Source of the DNA: Actinoplanes sp. KI2
GTDB taxonomy: Bacteria; Actinomycetota; Actinomycetes; Mycobacteriales; Micromonosporaceae
Length of the DNA: 64,000 bases
Reading direction: 5' to 3'
Assembly (NCBI RefSeq): GCF_025630775.1
Contig: NZ_JAOSZE010000027.1
Span: forward strand, 62,001-126,000
Each line of letters opens with the position of its first letter. The stretch's first letter is position 1. This document shows, one piece after another, positions 1-8,899 of the stretch. A model generated the notes under the pieces. It did not search any database. It was not told the origin of the DNA and saw only the letters and a program-made list of their open reading frames with translations. The translations under genes and the position numbers were made by a program.

Positions 1-1956
1 GTGCCGGCCGCCGCTGATCTCCGCCGGTTCGGGTGCGCGATCGAGCCGGTCGGCGAGCAGCCGGGCCACCTCGTCGGCGGCTTCCGCGGCCCGCGGCTCG
101 CCGGTGGCCTCGGCGAAGTAGATCAGGTTCAGGCCGACCCCGGCGAGCCCGCTGACCAGGTCGGTGCCGAGCTCGCGCCACGGTTCGGCGAGGCAGAGCC
201 CGAGCAGCGCGGTCGCCTCGTCGCGGCGGCCGAGCCGATGCAGCGCGTACGCCACCCCGTGCAGCCCGTCGTAGAAGCCGAGCCGGCTGCCGGACGCCGG
301 TTGCCGCACCCGGTCGACCAGCCATTGCTCGTGGTCGGCGCGGCGGCCCGCCCCGCAGATGTCGAGCGACCACAGCACGCCGGCCGCGCCGTACCCCAAA
401 CTGAGCCCTCCGCTGTGGAACTGCTCGATGTCGCCGGGGAAGAGCCGGTCGTCGCGCCGGGGTGTCGCGGTGCGCAGGATGCCTTCGGTCAGCCGCCGGC
501 GCAGGCCGGTGAAGTCGTTGCGGTCGAAGTTCAGCGGCTCGGCCGGTGCCGCGTCACCCTGGATCACCCGCACCGCTTCGTCCAGGTAGTCCCGGGGGAC
601 ACCGAAGCGCTCGGCGATGATCTCGGCGAGGTGTGCCGCCTTGCCCGGCGCGAGTCGCAGCATCGAGGTCAGCGGCAGGAACAGGGCCAGCCGCAGGCAG
701 GCGAGCGCGTACTCGTCGACGGCGAACCCGGTGCGGTCACGTGGCGCGGCGAACGCCTGGTTGCGCAGGGCGGGTGGGCCGGGCTCGCCGACCGGCCGGG
801 CCACCTCGAAGTCGAGCAGGGTGATCCGGTCGTCGTCGCCGACCAGCACGTTGAACAGGTGCAGGTCGCCGTAGACGATGCCGCGCCGGTGGATCTCCCG
901 CACCACCCGCTCCACCTGGGCGTGGATGGAAAGCGCCCAAGCGGTGAAGCCGGCCAGCCGCTCCTCGGAGGCGTCCGCATCGATCAGCGGGTAGCGCCGC
1001 ACCAGGACCCGGTTCAGCGGCTCGCCGGGGACGTGGTCGAGGACCAGGAACTCATGCTCGCCCAGGGTGAACATGTCGTGCGCGCGGACCACCTGCGGCA
1101 CGTCGGCCAGCGCGGTCAGCATGTCGTGCTCGCGGCGCAGCCGGGCGATCGCGTCGGCGCCGGTGGCGTCCAGACCGGCGTGCGGGCGGCCCTCCTTGAG
1201 GACGACGGCCTGCCCGGTGCGGGTGTCCTTGCCGGCGTAGAGGCCGCCGCCGTTGGAGAAGTGCAGCACGCTTTCGATCGCGTACGGGATCTGAGTGGTA
1301 CTGACCGCGTTGCGGGCCGCGAGATGGGGCGCGAGGAAGCCGGGCAGCGTCACCCACTCGGGAACGTGGAAGACCGGGTCGCGCCGGTCCGGCAGGAGCG
1401 TGCCGTCCGGGTTCGCCAGGGCCGGCACGACCAGGCCCTCGGCGGAGAGGCAGAAACGGTTGGCGAATCCGCCGTACCGGACGTACACCGGGCCGCGCCC
1501 GTAGCGCAGGTCGGAGAGGACGTACGGGCCGGGCTCGCCGTCGAGCAGCTCGTCGAGCTCCCGGCAGACCCGCTCCAGCTCGGCGTCGTCGTGCGGGTAG
1601 ACGGTGATGAACTTCCCGGCGGCGCCGCGGGACGCGTACTTGGCGTTGCGCATCAGCAGCATCTTGGGGCCGCGCAGGAACTTGAAGCCGAGGCCGTGGG
1701 CCACGCAGTAGTCCCATACGACGGTCAGGACGCGCTCCGCGTTGTCCAGGCAGGCGGAGACGTGGATCTTCCAGCCCTGCATCGGGAGCGGGTCGCCGAC
1801 CGGGCTGCAGATCAGCCAGTCGTCCTTGGCCAGGCGCTCCCAGCCGGCGGGTGGTTCCCGCCCGGCTAGGTAGCCGGCGACCTCGGCCCGGGTGTTGGTC
1901 AGCGAGTCGTAGAAGAGCGGATCAACCGCGCAGTACGAGTCGTAGCGCTCGTCCAT
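1..1956 (-). CDS. Class III lanthipeptide synthetase (LanKC), C-terminus outside window
   Basis: Trifunctional enzyme that phosphorylates Ser/Thr of a precursor peptide, eliminates phosphate and cyclises with Cys. The 652 visible residues start MDERYDSYCAVDP, typical of the RamC/AmfT N-terminus. A lyase-like region (about 1-210) precedes a protein kinase domain with catalytic loop YGDLHLFN (near residue 361) and metal-binding DFE (near 382). The start of the LanC-like cyclase, with a GGLSLGYGAAG stretch, lies near residue 513; the rest is beyond position 1. The ATG at 1956 follows a GGGAGGGG ribosome site. No precursor gene lies in the upstream gap 1957-2115. In SapB-type loci the precursor and ABC transporter genes usually follow the synthetase, which here would be outside the window. 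The family call is firm; the product is unknown. Confidence 0.92.
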   Translation of the reverse strand, partial: MDERYDSYCAVDPLFYDSLTNTRAEVAGYLAGREPPAGWERLAKDDWLICSPVGDPLPMQGWKIHVSACLDNAERVLTVVWDYCVAHGLGFKFLRGPKMLLMRNAKYASRGAAGKFITVYPHDDAELERVCRELDELLDGEPGPYVLSDLRYGRGPVYVRYGGFANRFCLSAEGLVVPALANPDGTLLPDRRDPVFHVPEWVTLPGFLAPHLAARNAVSTTQIPYAIESVLHFSNGGGLYAGKDTRTGQAVVLKEGRPHAGLDATGADAIARLRREHDMLTALADVPQVVRAHDMFTLGEHEFLVLDHVPGEPLNRVLVRRYPLIDADASEERLAGFTAWALSIHAQVERVVREIHRRGIVYGDLHLFNVLVGDDDRITLLDFEVARPVGEPGPPALRNQAFAAPRDRTGFAVDEYALACLRLALFLPLTSMLRLAPGKAAHLAEIIAERFGVPRDYLDEAVRVIQGDAAPAEPLNFDRNDFTGLRRRLTEGILRTATPRRDDRLFPGDIEQFHSGGLSLGYGAAGVLWSLDICGAGRRADHEQWLVDRVRQPASGSRLGFYDGLHGVAYALHRLGRRDEATALLGLCLAEPWRELGTDLVSGLAGVGLNLIYFAEATGEPRAAEAADEVARLLADRLDRAPEPAEISGGRH

Positions 1957-2115
1957 CTGCCCCTCCCGGCGTCGTGCGTGTCCTATGCCGAAGAGGCTGC
2001 CCGACCGAAAGGATGAGCTGAAGTGTGTCCGGTCACCCGATGGACCACCGAACCGCCTCGAAACTCATGACAAACCGCAGGTTTAAGCGGGGCTACTGTG
2101 GACAAAGGCCCGTCG

Positions 2116-2448
2116 TCAGCCGGCGCTGTGCTCGGTTGCCCAGGCGCAGATCGCCGCGAGCGGTTCCTGCAGCGTCTTGCCCAGGGCGGTGAGCGCGTAC
2201 TCGACGTGCTGTGGTGGTGTTTCCTTGAGCACTCGCCGCTGCACCAGGCCGTCAGCCTCCATGTCGCGCAGGGTCTCGGTCAGGACCTTCTGGGTGATCC
2301 CGGCGACCCGGCGGCGCAGCTCGGCGTGCCGTTGCGGACCGGCGAGCAGCGCATAGATCAGCAGGACGCGCCATTTCGAGGCGAGCCGCTCGAGCGCCTG
2401 CCGCGTCGTGCAGCTCTCCTCCAGCACGTCCGGTATCACCAGCGACAT
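2116..2448 (-). CDS. HxlR-family transcriptional regulator
   Basis: A 110-residue winged-helix DNA-binding protein. It has the HxlR pattern: an early Cys (ESCTTRQAL), then WRVLLIYALLAGPQRHAELRR, ITQKVLTETLRDME for the recognition region, and a YALTALGK wing. Start at ATG 2448 was chosen because GGAGGGGG sits 7 bases upstream; a GTG at 2454 would be only one base from it. It is transcribed away from the MBL-fold gene at 2553 with about 104 bases between starts, so it probably controls that gene and the hydrolase behind it. The ligand is unknown; many family members sense electrophiles or redox stress. Confidence 0.9.
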   Translation of the reverse strand: MSLVIPDVLEESCTTRQALERLASKWRVLLIYALLAGPQRHAELRRRVAGITQKVLTETLRDMEADGLVQRRVLKETPPQHVEYALTALGKTLQEPLAAICAWATEHSAG

Positions 2449-2552
2449 GAGCACACCCCCTCCAAGGGCACCGGAAAGTGCCTTCTGTGCGACGGGCGCC
2501 GCGCGACCTAGCGTCAGGCGAAACGATAACGCCGGAGGGGAACGCCGCCGTC

Positions 2553-3356
2553 ATGTACCGCATCCACACCTACACCGCCGCCGAGGCCGGACTGTTGGTC
2601 AACAGCTATCTGCTGGAGACGGCCGACGGCGTCGTGCTGATCGACGCGAACCTGCTGCTGTCCGATGTGCGCGCCCTCGCCGCCCGGATCGCGGCGCTGC
2701 ACAAGCCGCTGCTCGGGGTGTTCGTCACGCACGCACACCCGGACCACTTCAACGGCCTGCCGCTGCTGGCCGGCGACGACGTGCCGGTGTACGCGGCGCA
2801 CGACGTGGCGGACACGATCGCCCGGATCGCCGACGCGAAACGGGCGCAATGGCAACCGGTGTACGGCGACGAATGGCCCGACCGGCATCGGGTTCCCGAC
2901 CAGCGCCTGTCCACCGGCGACACCGTGGAACTGGGTGGGCTGCGCTTCCGGCTGCACGCGGTCGGCGCGGCGGAGAGCCACGCCGACTCCTACCTCACGC
3001 TCGACGACCGGGCATTCATCGGTGACCTGGCCTTTCATGGCACCCACCCGTACACGGCGGACGGGCACACCGATCGTTGGCTCACCGCGCTGGACGCCCT
3101 CACCGAGGAGCTCGACGGCGCCACGCTCTATCCGGGCCACGGCGCGCCCGGGGACGCGGGCATGCTGGCCGAGCAGCGGCGGTACCTCATGATGTACCGC
3201 GCGACTATCGGCCGCCTCGCCGCCGGGGCGCCCGCCTTGACCGATGCCCAACGCGAGGAGTTGACCGCCGTGATGACCCGCTTCCTGCCCGGGGCGCCGC
3301 TGACCTGGATGATCGGCCTGGGCGCCGACGCCGTCGCCGCGGAGATCGCGGCGTGA
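2553..3356 (+). CDS. MBL-fold metallo-hydrolase
   Basis: A 267-residue metallo-beta-lactamase fold hydrolase. The metal-binding HAHPDH motif is near residue 60, followed by a later DLAFHGTHPY region and LYPGHGAPG that supply further ligands. Substrate cannot be told; relatives act on thioesters, lactones and similar compounds. ATG 2553 was chosen because the protein then begins at MYRIHTYTAAEAG, with GGAGGGG 12 bases upstream (a rather long spacer). The gene overlaps the next one by GTGA, which implies translational coupling, and it is divergent from the HxlR regulator. Confidence 0.88.
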   Translation: MYRIHTYTAAEAGLLVNSYLLETADGVVLIDANLLLSDVRALAARIAALHKPLLGVFVTHAHPDHFNGLPLLAGDDVPVYAAHDVADTIARIADAKRAQWQPVYGDEWPDRHRVPDQRLSTGDTVELGGLRFRLHAVGAAESHADSYLTLDDRAFIGDLAFHGTHPYTADGHTDRWLTALDALTEELDGATLYPGHGAPGDAGMLAEQRRYLMMYRATIGRLAAGAPALTDAQREELTAVMTRFLPGAPLTWMIGLGADAVAAEIAA

Positions 3357-4225
3357 GCGCCGAACGCGTCACCTTCACCGCGGACGGCCTCACCCTGGCC
3401 GGCCACCTCCGGGTGGCGGCCGCCGGGGCACCCGCCGTCGTCCTGACCGGACCGTTCACCGGGGTCAAGGAACAGGTCGTCGGCACGTACGCGGAACGGT
3501 TGCACGACCGCGGCCTGACCACGCTGGCCTTCGACCACCGCGGCTTCGGCGAGAGCGGTGGCCGCCGCGCCCACGAGGACAGCCAGGGCAAGCTCGCCGA
3601 CCTGCGCGCGGGAGTCGGCCTGCTCGCCGACCACCCGGCCGTCGACCCCACCCGCCTCGCCGCCGTCGGCGTCTGTCTCGGCGGCGGCTACGCCGTCCGG
3701 GCGGCCGCCGCCGACCCGAGGATCCGCGCCGTCGTCGGCATCGCCGGCGCCTACAACAGCCCCGCACGGTTCAGCGCGGCCGGCCCCGACGGCTACCGGC
3801 GGTCGCTGAGCTCCTTCATCGAACGGTACGACGAGGAACTGCCGGCGGTCGCCCCCGGCGGTGCGACCGCGGCGATGGCCGGCGACGAGCCGTTCGCCTA
3901 CTACGGCACGGCCCGGTCCACGGCCGAGCACTGGGAGAACCGGGTCACGTACGGCTCGCTGCACGCCCTCATGACCTTCGACGCGCTCGGCGCGGCCCCG
4001 CTGCTCGCCGCCACCCCGCTCCTGGTCGTGCACGGCCGCACCGACGCCTACTGCGCGCCCGAACTCGCCGAGGCGCTCTACAACCAGGCGACGGGACCGA
4101 AGGAGATCCGCTGGCTCGACGCCGAGCAGCACATCGACCTCTACGACGTCGAGCCGTACGTCACCGAGGCCGCCGACGCCGCCGCCACCTTCCTGCACCA
4201 CCACCTGGCGGCCACCTTGCACTGA
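3353..4225 (+). CDS. Alpha/beta hydrolase with Cys nucleophile (dienelactone-hydrolase-like)
   Basis: A 290-residue alpha/beta hydrolase. The nucleophile elbow reads GVCLGG, so the catalytic residue is Cys (about 108) rather than Ser, as in dienelactone hydrolases and the YcjY group. The acid is in HGRTDAYC (about residue 230) and the His in EQHIDLYD (about 260). The oxyanion-side motif is FDHRGFGESGG. The GTG start at 3353 overlaps the stop of the MBL-fold gene. Pairing with a second hydrolase under an HxlR regulator suggests a small detoxification operon; that role is inference. Confidence 0.85.
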   Translation: MSAERVTFTADGLTLAGHLRVAAAGAPAVVLTGPFTGVKEQVVGTYAERLHDRGLTTLAFDHRGFGESGGRRAHEDSQGKLADLRAGVGLLADHPAVDPTRLAAVGVCLGGGYAVRAAAADPRIRAVVGIAGAYNSPARFSAAGPDGYRRSLSSFIERYDEELPAVAPGGATAAMAGDEPFAYYGTARSTAEHWENRVTYGSLHALMTFDALGAAPLLAATPLLVVHGRTDAYCAPELAEALYNQATGPKEIRWLDAEQHIDLYDVEPYVTEAADAAATFLHHHLAATLH

Positions 4226-4247
4226 GGTTCTCCGCGAGGACAGAATC

Positions 4248-5336
4248 GTGCGCGTGGCGAACACTGTGGACGATCTCCTCCACGGAGTCCAGCGCCTCGG
4301 CGAACGGATTCGTGACCGGGCCGCAGAGACCGAGGCCGTACGCCGGGTGCCGCCGGAGATCGTGGACGAGCTCGCCGCTCTCGGGGTCTTCCGGATGCTC
4401 GCCCCCGGCGGCCGAGCCGACCCGGTCACCTTCGTCCGGGTGTGTGAGGAACTCGGGTACGCCGACGGATCGACCGGCTGGGTCGCCATGATCGCCGGCG
4501 CCACCAGCGTCGCGTTGCGTTATCTCACCCCGCAGGTCGTCGCGGCGATGCTGGCCGATCCCCGGTTCTGCATCGCGGGCGTCGCCGCGCCGTTCGGCCT
4601 GGCCACGCCGGTGGACGGGGGCTATCGGGTACGCGGGAGGTGGCCGTTCGCGAGCGGCTGCGAGCACGCCACCTGGCTGGTCGGCGGCTGCCGGGTCGCG
4701 GAGGGCCCGCACGCGGTGCTGATGATGATCATGCCGGCCGGGACGATGACCATCCACGACACCTGGGACGTGGCCGGTCTGCGCGGCACCGGCAGCCACG
4801 ACATCGAGGCGGCCGACCTGTTCGTGCCGCAGGAGCACAGTTTCTCGCTCGCCGACCCGCGCGACGGTTTCCCGGTCTTCGCCCAGCTGGCCGTGGGCAT
4901 CGGCGCCGTGCCGCTCGGCATCGCCCGGGCCGCGATCGGCGAGTTCACCGCACTCGCCCGAGCCAAGCACGACCCGATGACCGGCCGGTCCCTGGCCGGC
5001 AAGGGGTGGGCCAGGGCCGCGGTCGCCGAGGCCGAGGCCCTGCGCGCGTCGGCGCTGGCCTATCTGCTGGCCGAGGCGGCCGCGCCCGACCCGCGCGGCG
5101 TCGACGGTGTGGCCCGGCTACGCCTGGCCATCGCGACTGCCAACCGCAACGCCGCCCGAGCGGTGGATCTCGTGTACGACGCCGCCGGCGGGACGTCGCT
5201 CTACGCGTCCAGCCCGCTGCAGCGCCACTTCCGGGACGTGCACGCCGCCACCCAGCACGCCATGATCGGCCCGGACGTCCGCGAGACGATCGGCGCCGTC
5301 CTGCTCGGCGAGGACGTCAACACCACCCGCCTCTGA
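4248..5336 (+). CDS. Acyl-CoA dehydrogenase-fold flavin oxidoreductase (group D monooxygenase type)
   Basis: A 362-residue protein with the acyl-CoA dehydrogenase fold: helical N-terminal domain (VPPEIVDELAALGVFRM), a beta domain with YADGSTGWVAMIAG and GYRVRGRWPFASGCEHATW, and a C-terminal helical domain. The GRWPFASG pattern and lack of an obvious acyl-CoA catalytic Glu resemble group D monooxygenases such as HsaA, DszC and the HpaB group, which use reduced flavin from a partner. GTG 4248 was chosen as start; another in-frame GTG lies 6 bases on. It is 22 bases behind the hydrolase, probably in the same operon. Substrate unknown. Confidence 0.8.
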   Translation: MRVANTVDDLLHGVQRLGERIRDRAAETEAVRRVPPEIVDELAALGVFRMLAPGGRADPVTFVRVCEELGYADGSTGWVAMIAGATSVALRYLTPQVVAAMLADPRFCIAGVAAPFGLATPVDGGYRVRGRWPFASGCEHATWLVGGCRVAEGPHAVLMMIMPAGTMTIHDTWDVAGLRGTGSHDIEAADLFVPQEHSFSLADPRDGFPVFAQLAVGIGAVPLGIARAAIGEFTALARAKHDPMTGRSLAGKGWARAAVAEAEALRASALAYLLAEAAAPDPRGVDGVARLRLAIATANRNAARAVDLVYDAAGGTSLYASSPLQRHFRDVHAATQHAMIGPDVRETIGAVLLGEDVNTTRL

Positions 5337-5491
5337 CCCCCGCGGCTCGTTGGGTCGCCCAGCGGTCACATCCTCGCCGACGCCTGCACTCGGCATGATC
5401 TGTCGGGAAGCGCGATGGGTTTGCTCCATCCGACCGCCGCACCTCATGCTCCGGCCATTCGCCGTTCACCTGTCGCGGATTGGTTGCGGGG

Positions 5492-7309
5492 ATGCACCTG
5501 GATCATTTCCGCGCCCGCAGGCGGGCGACAGTCATCGGCGGTACCGCCGCCGTCATAGTTCTGGCCTCGGTCGGTACCGCCTGGGCTGACCCGTTCGGCT
5601 GGTGGGTCGCCAAGCCGCACCCGTTCGCGGTGACGGCCGACATCGTTGGCGTCGCCGGCAATGTGCTGGCCAACGACTACGGCGCGACCGCGGTGGTTCG
5701 CCACACCGGCCTGGACACCCCGTCCGCCGGCGGCCTGGTGGTACACGCCGACGGCTCGTACACCTTCACCCCGGCGGTCCCCGGCAGCCACGGCACGGTG
5801 CACTTCGGCTACACCGCCACCGACGCCGTCACCGTCTACCCCGGCGCGGTACCGGGCGGCGACCAGATCCCGCCGCTGGGCGGGCTGGAAGGACCGAACG
5901 GCAGTACCGTGCAGATCTCCGGCGGCGGCTACGGCTCCTCCTTCGTCGCGGTGCCCGGCCGGCCCGGCTGGTTCGCCGGGGTCACCGACCGCGGCCCGAA
6001 CGCCGACGACGACGGCCCGACCGGCCAGAAGGCCTTCGCCGATCCCACCTTCAACCCGAAGATCGGGCTGTTCCGGCTGGTGGGCGGTAAGGCCGTGGTG
6101 CAGCGGACGATCGCGCTCAAGGCGCCGGACGGCACCCCCTACAACGGCCTGCCGAACCCGGTCACCAAGACCGCGGCGAGCGCCGAGAAGACCGAGGACC
6201 TGTACGGCACGTACCTCGACCCGGCGCAGCCGTACCCGGTGCCCGGCAGCAGCCCGGCGGTGACCCTCGACCCGCGCAACGGCTACGACTCCGAGGGCCT
6301 GGTCGCGCTGGCCGACGGCAGCTTCTGGGTCTCCGACGAGTACGGCCCGTTCATCACCCACTTCGACCGCAACGGCACGGAGATCGAGCGGCTGTCGCCG
6401 TGGGGCGCCGACGCCGGCCACCACGTCGACACCGCGCACCCGCTGCCCGCCGAGCTGACCCTGCGCACCAAGAACAAGGGCATGGAGGGGCTCACCGTCA
6501 CACCGGACGGGCGGACCCTGGTCGGCATCATGCAGTCGGCGCTGTCCGTGCCCGACTACGGCACCGACGCCAAGGGCAAGACCGTCAAGCCGGGCAACGT
6601 GTCGCCGGTGCGGATCGTCACGGTCGACCTGCGGACCAAAACCATTCACGAGTACGTGTACCTGCTCACCAACCCGGCCACCACGTCGGGCGCGGTCAGT
6701 GAGATCACCGCGCTGTCGGCCACGAAGTTCCTGGTCGACGAGCGGGACGGCCTGCAGGGCGAGCCGGGCCAGGCGGCCGTCAAGAACCTGTACGAGATCG
6801 ACCTGACCGGCGCGACCGACGTCACCGGCAGCGGCGGCCCGCTCGGGTACACCGTGGGTGGTAGGTCGATCGACGCGTACGTCGGCGACGCACCCACCGC
6901 GAAGGCCGGGCTGCTGCTGTCCCAGGCCGGCATCGTCCCGGTCAGCAAGACCCCGTACCTGGAGCTCGGTACCGTGCTGAACCAGCTCGACCCGTCGGGC
7001 GCGTTCTTCGGCCACGACAAGATCGAGGGCATCACGGCCGCCGACGGCGGCCGCGTGCTGTACCTCGCCAACGACAGCGACTTCGGCATCGACCACCTGC
7101 TCGGCCAGAACGAGGCGGCCTGCGAGGCCTCCGGGCTGTCCGACACCACCGCCTGTACGCCGGTGCGGTCCGCGACCACCGGACGGTTCCTGCTCCACCA
7201 GAAGACGCTGGACGCCGCCGGCGTGGTGGACGACGGCGAGGTGCTCCGGGTCGACATGTCGAGGCTCCCGGTGGTGCTCGGCAGCGCCACGGTCACCATC
7301 CGATACTGA
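5492..7309 (+). CDS. Secreted phytase-like esterase with N-terminal cadherin-like domain
   Basis: About 605 residues. A signal peptide (RARRRATVIGG to AWA-DP) leads to a short bacterial Ig/cadherin-like domain with VLANDYG and DGSYTFTP, then a beta-propeller-like esterase-of-phytase domain with GVTDRGPNADDD, YDSEGLVAL, DEYGPF and KIEGITA. These acidic patches probably bind calcium. Exported, and may hydrolyse phosphoesters or other esters. The start is uncertain: the ATG at about 5492 has no clear Shine-Dalgarno sequence, and an in-frame TTG lies four codons upstream. A hairpin follows the stop. Confidence 0.85.
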   Translation: MHLDHFRARRRATVIGGTAAVIVLASVGTAWADPFGWWVAKPHPFAVTADIVGVAGNVLANDYGATAVVRHTGLDTPSAGGLVVHADGSYTFTPAVPGSHGTVHFGYTATDAVTVYPGAVPGGDQIPPLGGLEGPNGSTVQISGGGYGSSFVAVPGRPGWFAGVTDRGPNADDDGPTGQKAFADPTFNPKIGLFRLVGGKAVVQRTIALKAPDGTPYNGLPNPVTKTAASAEKTEDLYGTYLDPAQPYPVPGSSPAVTLDPRNGYDSEGLVALADGSFWVSDEYGPFITHFDRNGTEIERLSPWGADAGHHVDTAHPLPAELTLRTKNKGMEGLTVTPDGRTLVGIMQSALSVPDYGTDAKGKTVKPGNVSPVRIVTVDLRTKTIHEYVYLLTNPATTSGAVSEITALSATKFLVDERDGLQGEPGQAAVKNLYEIDLTGATDVTGSGGPLGYTVGGRSIDAYVGDAPTAKAGLLLSQAGIVPVSKTPYLELGTVLNQLDPSGAFFGHDKIEGITAADGGRVLYLANDSDFGIDHLLGQNEAACEASGLSDTTACTPVRSATTGRFLLHQKTLDAAGVVDDGEVLRVDMSRLPVVLGSATVTIRY

Positions 7310-7320
7310 TCGACCGCGAC

Positions 7321-7343
7321 GGCCCGCCCTCCCGGGGCGGGCC
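7321..7343 (+). terminator. Rho-independent-type hairpin after the phytase-like gene
   Basis: Nine G/C pairs (GGCCCGCCC with GGGCGGGCC) around a five-base loop, 11 bases after the stop at 7309. It is followed by GGCTTTGG, so the T tract is weak, as is usual in actinobacteria. Confidence 0.7.
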
Positions 7344-7347
7344 GGCT

Positions 7348-7545
7348 TTGGCGCAGATACACCGGTGCGGCCACGACGACGACGGCCTGTGGATCCGGTG
7401 GGTCCCACCGGGCGGCGGCGGTGGCGAGGTGCACGCGTCCGCATTCCAACACGGGCATCGTGCTCTCGAATACTTCCGCCGCCCGGCAAAGACCGCGGCG
7501 GCCAGACTGGAGACGATCCGCAAGCAACGGCGGAAGCGCCGATGA
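7348..7545 (+). CDS. Possible small hypothetical protein
   Basis: A 65-codon reading frame from a TTG codon, ending in a basic run (RKQRRKRR), with high GC at third positions and a stop 3 bases before the ATG of the next gene. No ribosome site or recognised domain is visible, and it begins just behind a terminator hairpin. It may be a real coupled gene or chance. Low confidence. Confidence 0.3.
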   Translation: MAQIHRCGHDDDGLWIRWVPPGGGGGEVHASAFQHGHRALEYFRRPAKTAAARLETIRKQRRKRR

Positions 7546-7548
7546 CTA

Positions 7549-8046
7549 ATGGGTGTCATCATGGGCGATGTGCCGGAACTTGACAGGCTGATTCGCTTTC
7601 TCGGCGAGTTCGACACCGCCGCCGTACGAGACGGATCTGTCGGCAACTATGCGGGCAGCCTCAAGACCGTTCCGGTGATGGTCTCGGTTGCGGGTGCCAC
7701 GCTTCGGATCTCTACCTCTCTGTACCGGGACTTCATGCCGGCTTGCCCGCCGGGTGGCCGGCCGCTGATCGCCGGCGTCACGGTGGTGGCCGATCCGCCG
7801 TCGGTGGTGCCGCCGCTGACACGGGCGACCCGGCTCGCGGTCGTCCACGGCCCGATGATCTGGACGTCCCCGGTCGCGGAGGACCAAGGTCGGATGCGAG
7901 ATCCGTCCCAGTTCACGGTTGTCGCGCGGGGTGGGCCGAAGTGGGGACCCGGCATCGTCGTGGACGTCGTTCTCGAGGTTCGTGACCGCGACCGCCGCCC
8001 ATACCTGGTTCGCGCCGCCGATCAACCCATTGGCCGTACGGATTGA
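7549..8046 (+). CDS. Hypothetical protein
   Basis: A 165-residue soluble protein that I do not recognise. It begins with an acidic, helical stretch (DVPELDRLIRFLGEFD) and continues with alternating hydrophobic segments such as PVMVSVAGATLRIS and LIAGVTVVADPPSVVPPL that suggest beta strands. No signal peptide or membrane segment is seen. Two ATG codons, at 7549 and 7561, could start it; neither has a strong ribosome site. Codon usage matches its neighbours, which supports coding. Confidence 0.6.
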   Translation: MGVIMGDVPELDRLIRFLGEFDTAAVRDGSVGNYAGSLKTVPVMVSVAGATLRISTSLYRDFMPACPPGGRPLIAGVTVVADPPSVVPPLTRATRLAVVHGPMIWTSPVAEDQGRMRDPSQFTVVARGGPKWGPGIVVDVVLEVRDRDRRPYLVRAADQPIGRTD

Positions 8047-8146
8047 CCACGCGCTCGTTTTCGCGGCGGCCGGGCTCCCGCGGCAATATCCTGTCCCTCG
8101 ACCCTCCCGCCGGGGATGGACGATCTGCGGAGCGGAAGTGGTTGAG

Positions 8147-8608
8147 ATGTGGAAAAAGACGTGGCGGGCCGTCGGTGCCTGGCCCGGTTTCACCCCGGTG
8201 GCCCGCAGCCTGGTCGGCCTCGACCGGTGGCTCGGCCGGCTGACCCGCGGCCGGGTGGTGGCTCTGGGCATGGCCCCATCGCTCATGCTGACGACCACCG
8301 GGCGCCGTTCCGGACAACCCCGAAGCAACCCCCTGCAATACGTACGCGACGGCGACGACCTGATCGTCATCGCCTCCAACTGGGGCGGGACGAACGACCC
8401 CGGCTGGGCTTGGAACCTGCGCTCCGACGCGAACGCCCGGGTGCTGCTGGGCGGGCGCGACCTACCGGTGAAGGCGCACGAGACCCACGGCGCCGACCGC
8501 GACCGCCTCTGGCAACTGATCGTCGACCAGTGGCCGGGATACCAGAACTACCGGACCCGCGCGTCGCACCGCCGGCTGCCCATATTCCGCCTCACCCCGA
8601 CCCCGTAA
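8147..8608 (+). CDS. Deazaflavin (F420)-dependent nitroreductase family protein
   Basis: A 153-residue Ddn-like protein with a split-barrel F420H2-binding domain. The family signature TTTGRRSGQPRSNPLQY is at about residues 49-65, followed by LIVIASNWGGTNDPGW and a C-terminal YRTRASHRRLPIFRL. These enzymes use reduced F420 to reduce quinones or nitro compounds, often at the membrane. The start is ATG 8147, preceded by GGAAG 10 bases upstream; an in-frame GTG lies at 8138. It stands alone, followed by a new promoter. Confidence 0.88.
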   Translation: MWKKTWRAVGAWPGFTPVARSLVGLDRWLGRLTRGRVVALGMAPSLMLTTTGRRSGQPRSNPLQYVRDGDDLIVIASNWGGTNDPGWAWNLRSDANARVLLGGRDLPVKAHETHGADRDRLWQLIVDQWPGYQNYRTRASHRRLPIFRLTPTP

Positions 8609-8614
8609 ATGTGT

Positions 8615-8643
8615 TTGCCGGTGCCGGATGCGTGTCCTACCGT
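8615..8643 (+). promoter_or_regulatory. Candidate housekeeping promoter for the 45-codon gene
   Basis: TTGCCG at 8615-8620, a 17-base spacer, then TACCGT at 8638-8643, matching the -35 and TANNNT -10 pattern of actinobacterial housekeeping promoters. It begins 7 bases after the stop of the Ddn-like gene and would give a leader of roughly 90 bases before ATG 8741. Confidence 0.45.
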
Positions 8644-8740
8644 TGTGATCAGCACCAAGGCAACACCCGCGCCGGGACCGGGCGGCTTCTTCATATCCAC
8701 CGCCCTTCCGCCCACCACGACTCGACCCAGGAGCACTCCG

Positions 8741-8878
8741 ATGAATCGCCGGCAAGCCGTCACCGAGCCGCAGCATCCGCTGTCGGCCGTGGCTGCCTGC
8801 GCGTATCGGACGACCCGATGGGTCTCCGAAGACCAGCACAGCAAGCCCGCACAACGGGAGGCCCCACCCAGCGCCTGA
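8741..8878 (+). CDS. Small protein of 45 residues, unknown
   Basis: ATG 8741 is preceded by AGGAG with a 7-base spacer, and the frame ends at a TGA 21 bases before a hairpin. The peptide is hydrophilic with two Trp-poor, Ala/Pro-rich ends and one Cys (VAACAYRTTRW). It has no signal peptide or membrane segment. Promoter candidate, ribosome site and terminator make it look like a self-contained transcription unit just upstream of the tRNA array. The function is unknown and I recognise no family. Confidence 0.5.
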   Translation: MNRRQAVTEPQHPLSAVAACAYRTTRWVSEDQHSKPAQREAPPSA

Positions 8879-8899
8879 GCCCCGCGCCCAGCGCCCAGG

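Noticed and set aside
1..1869. Long plus-strand reading frame opposite the lanthipeptide synthetase
   Set aside because: It is the exact antisense register of the synthetase gene; its translation is a Val/Gln/Arg-rich string with no domain, as expected from GC-rich antisense.
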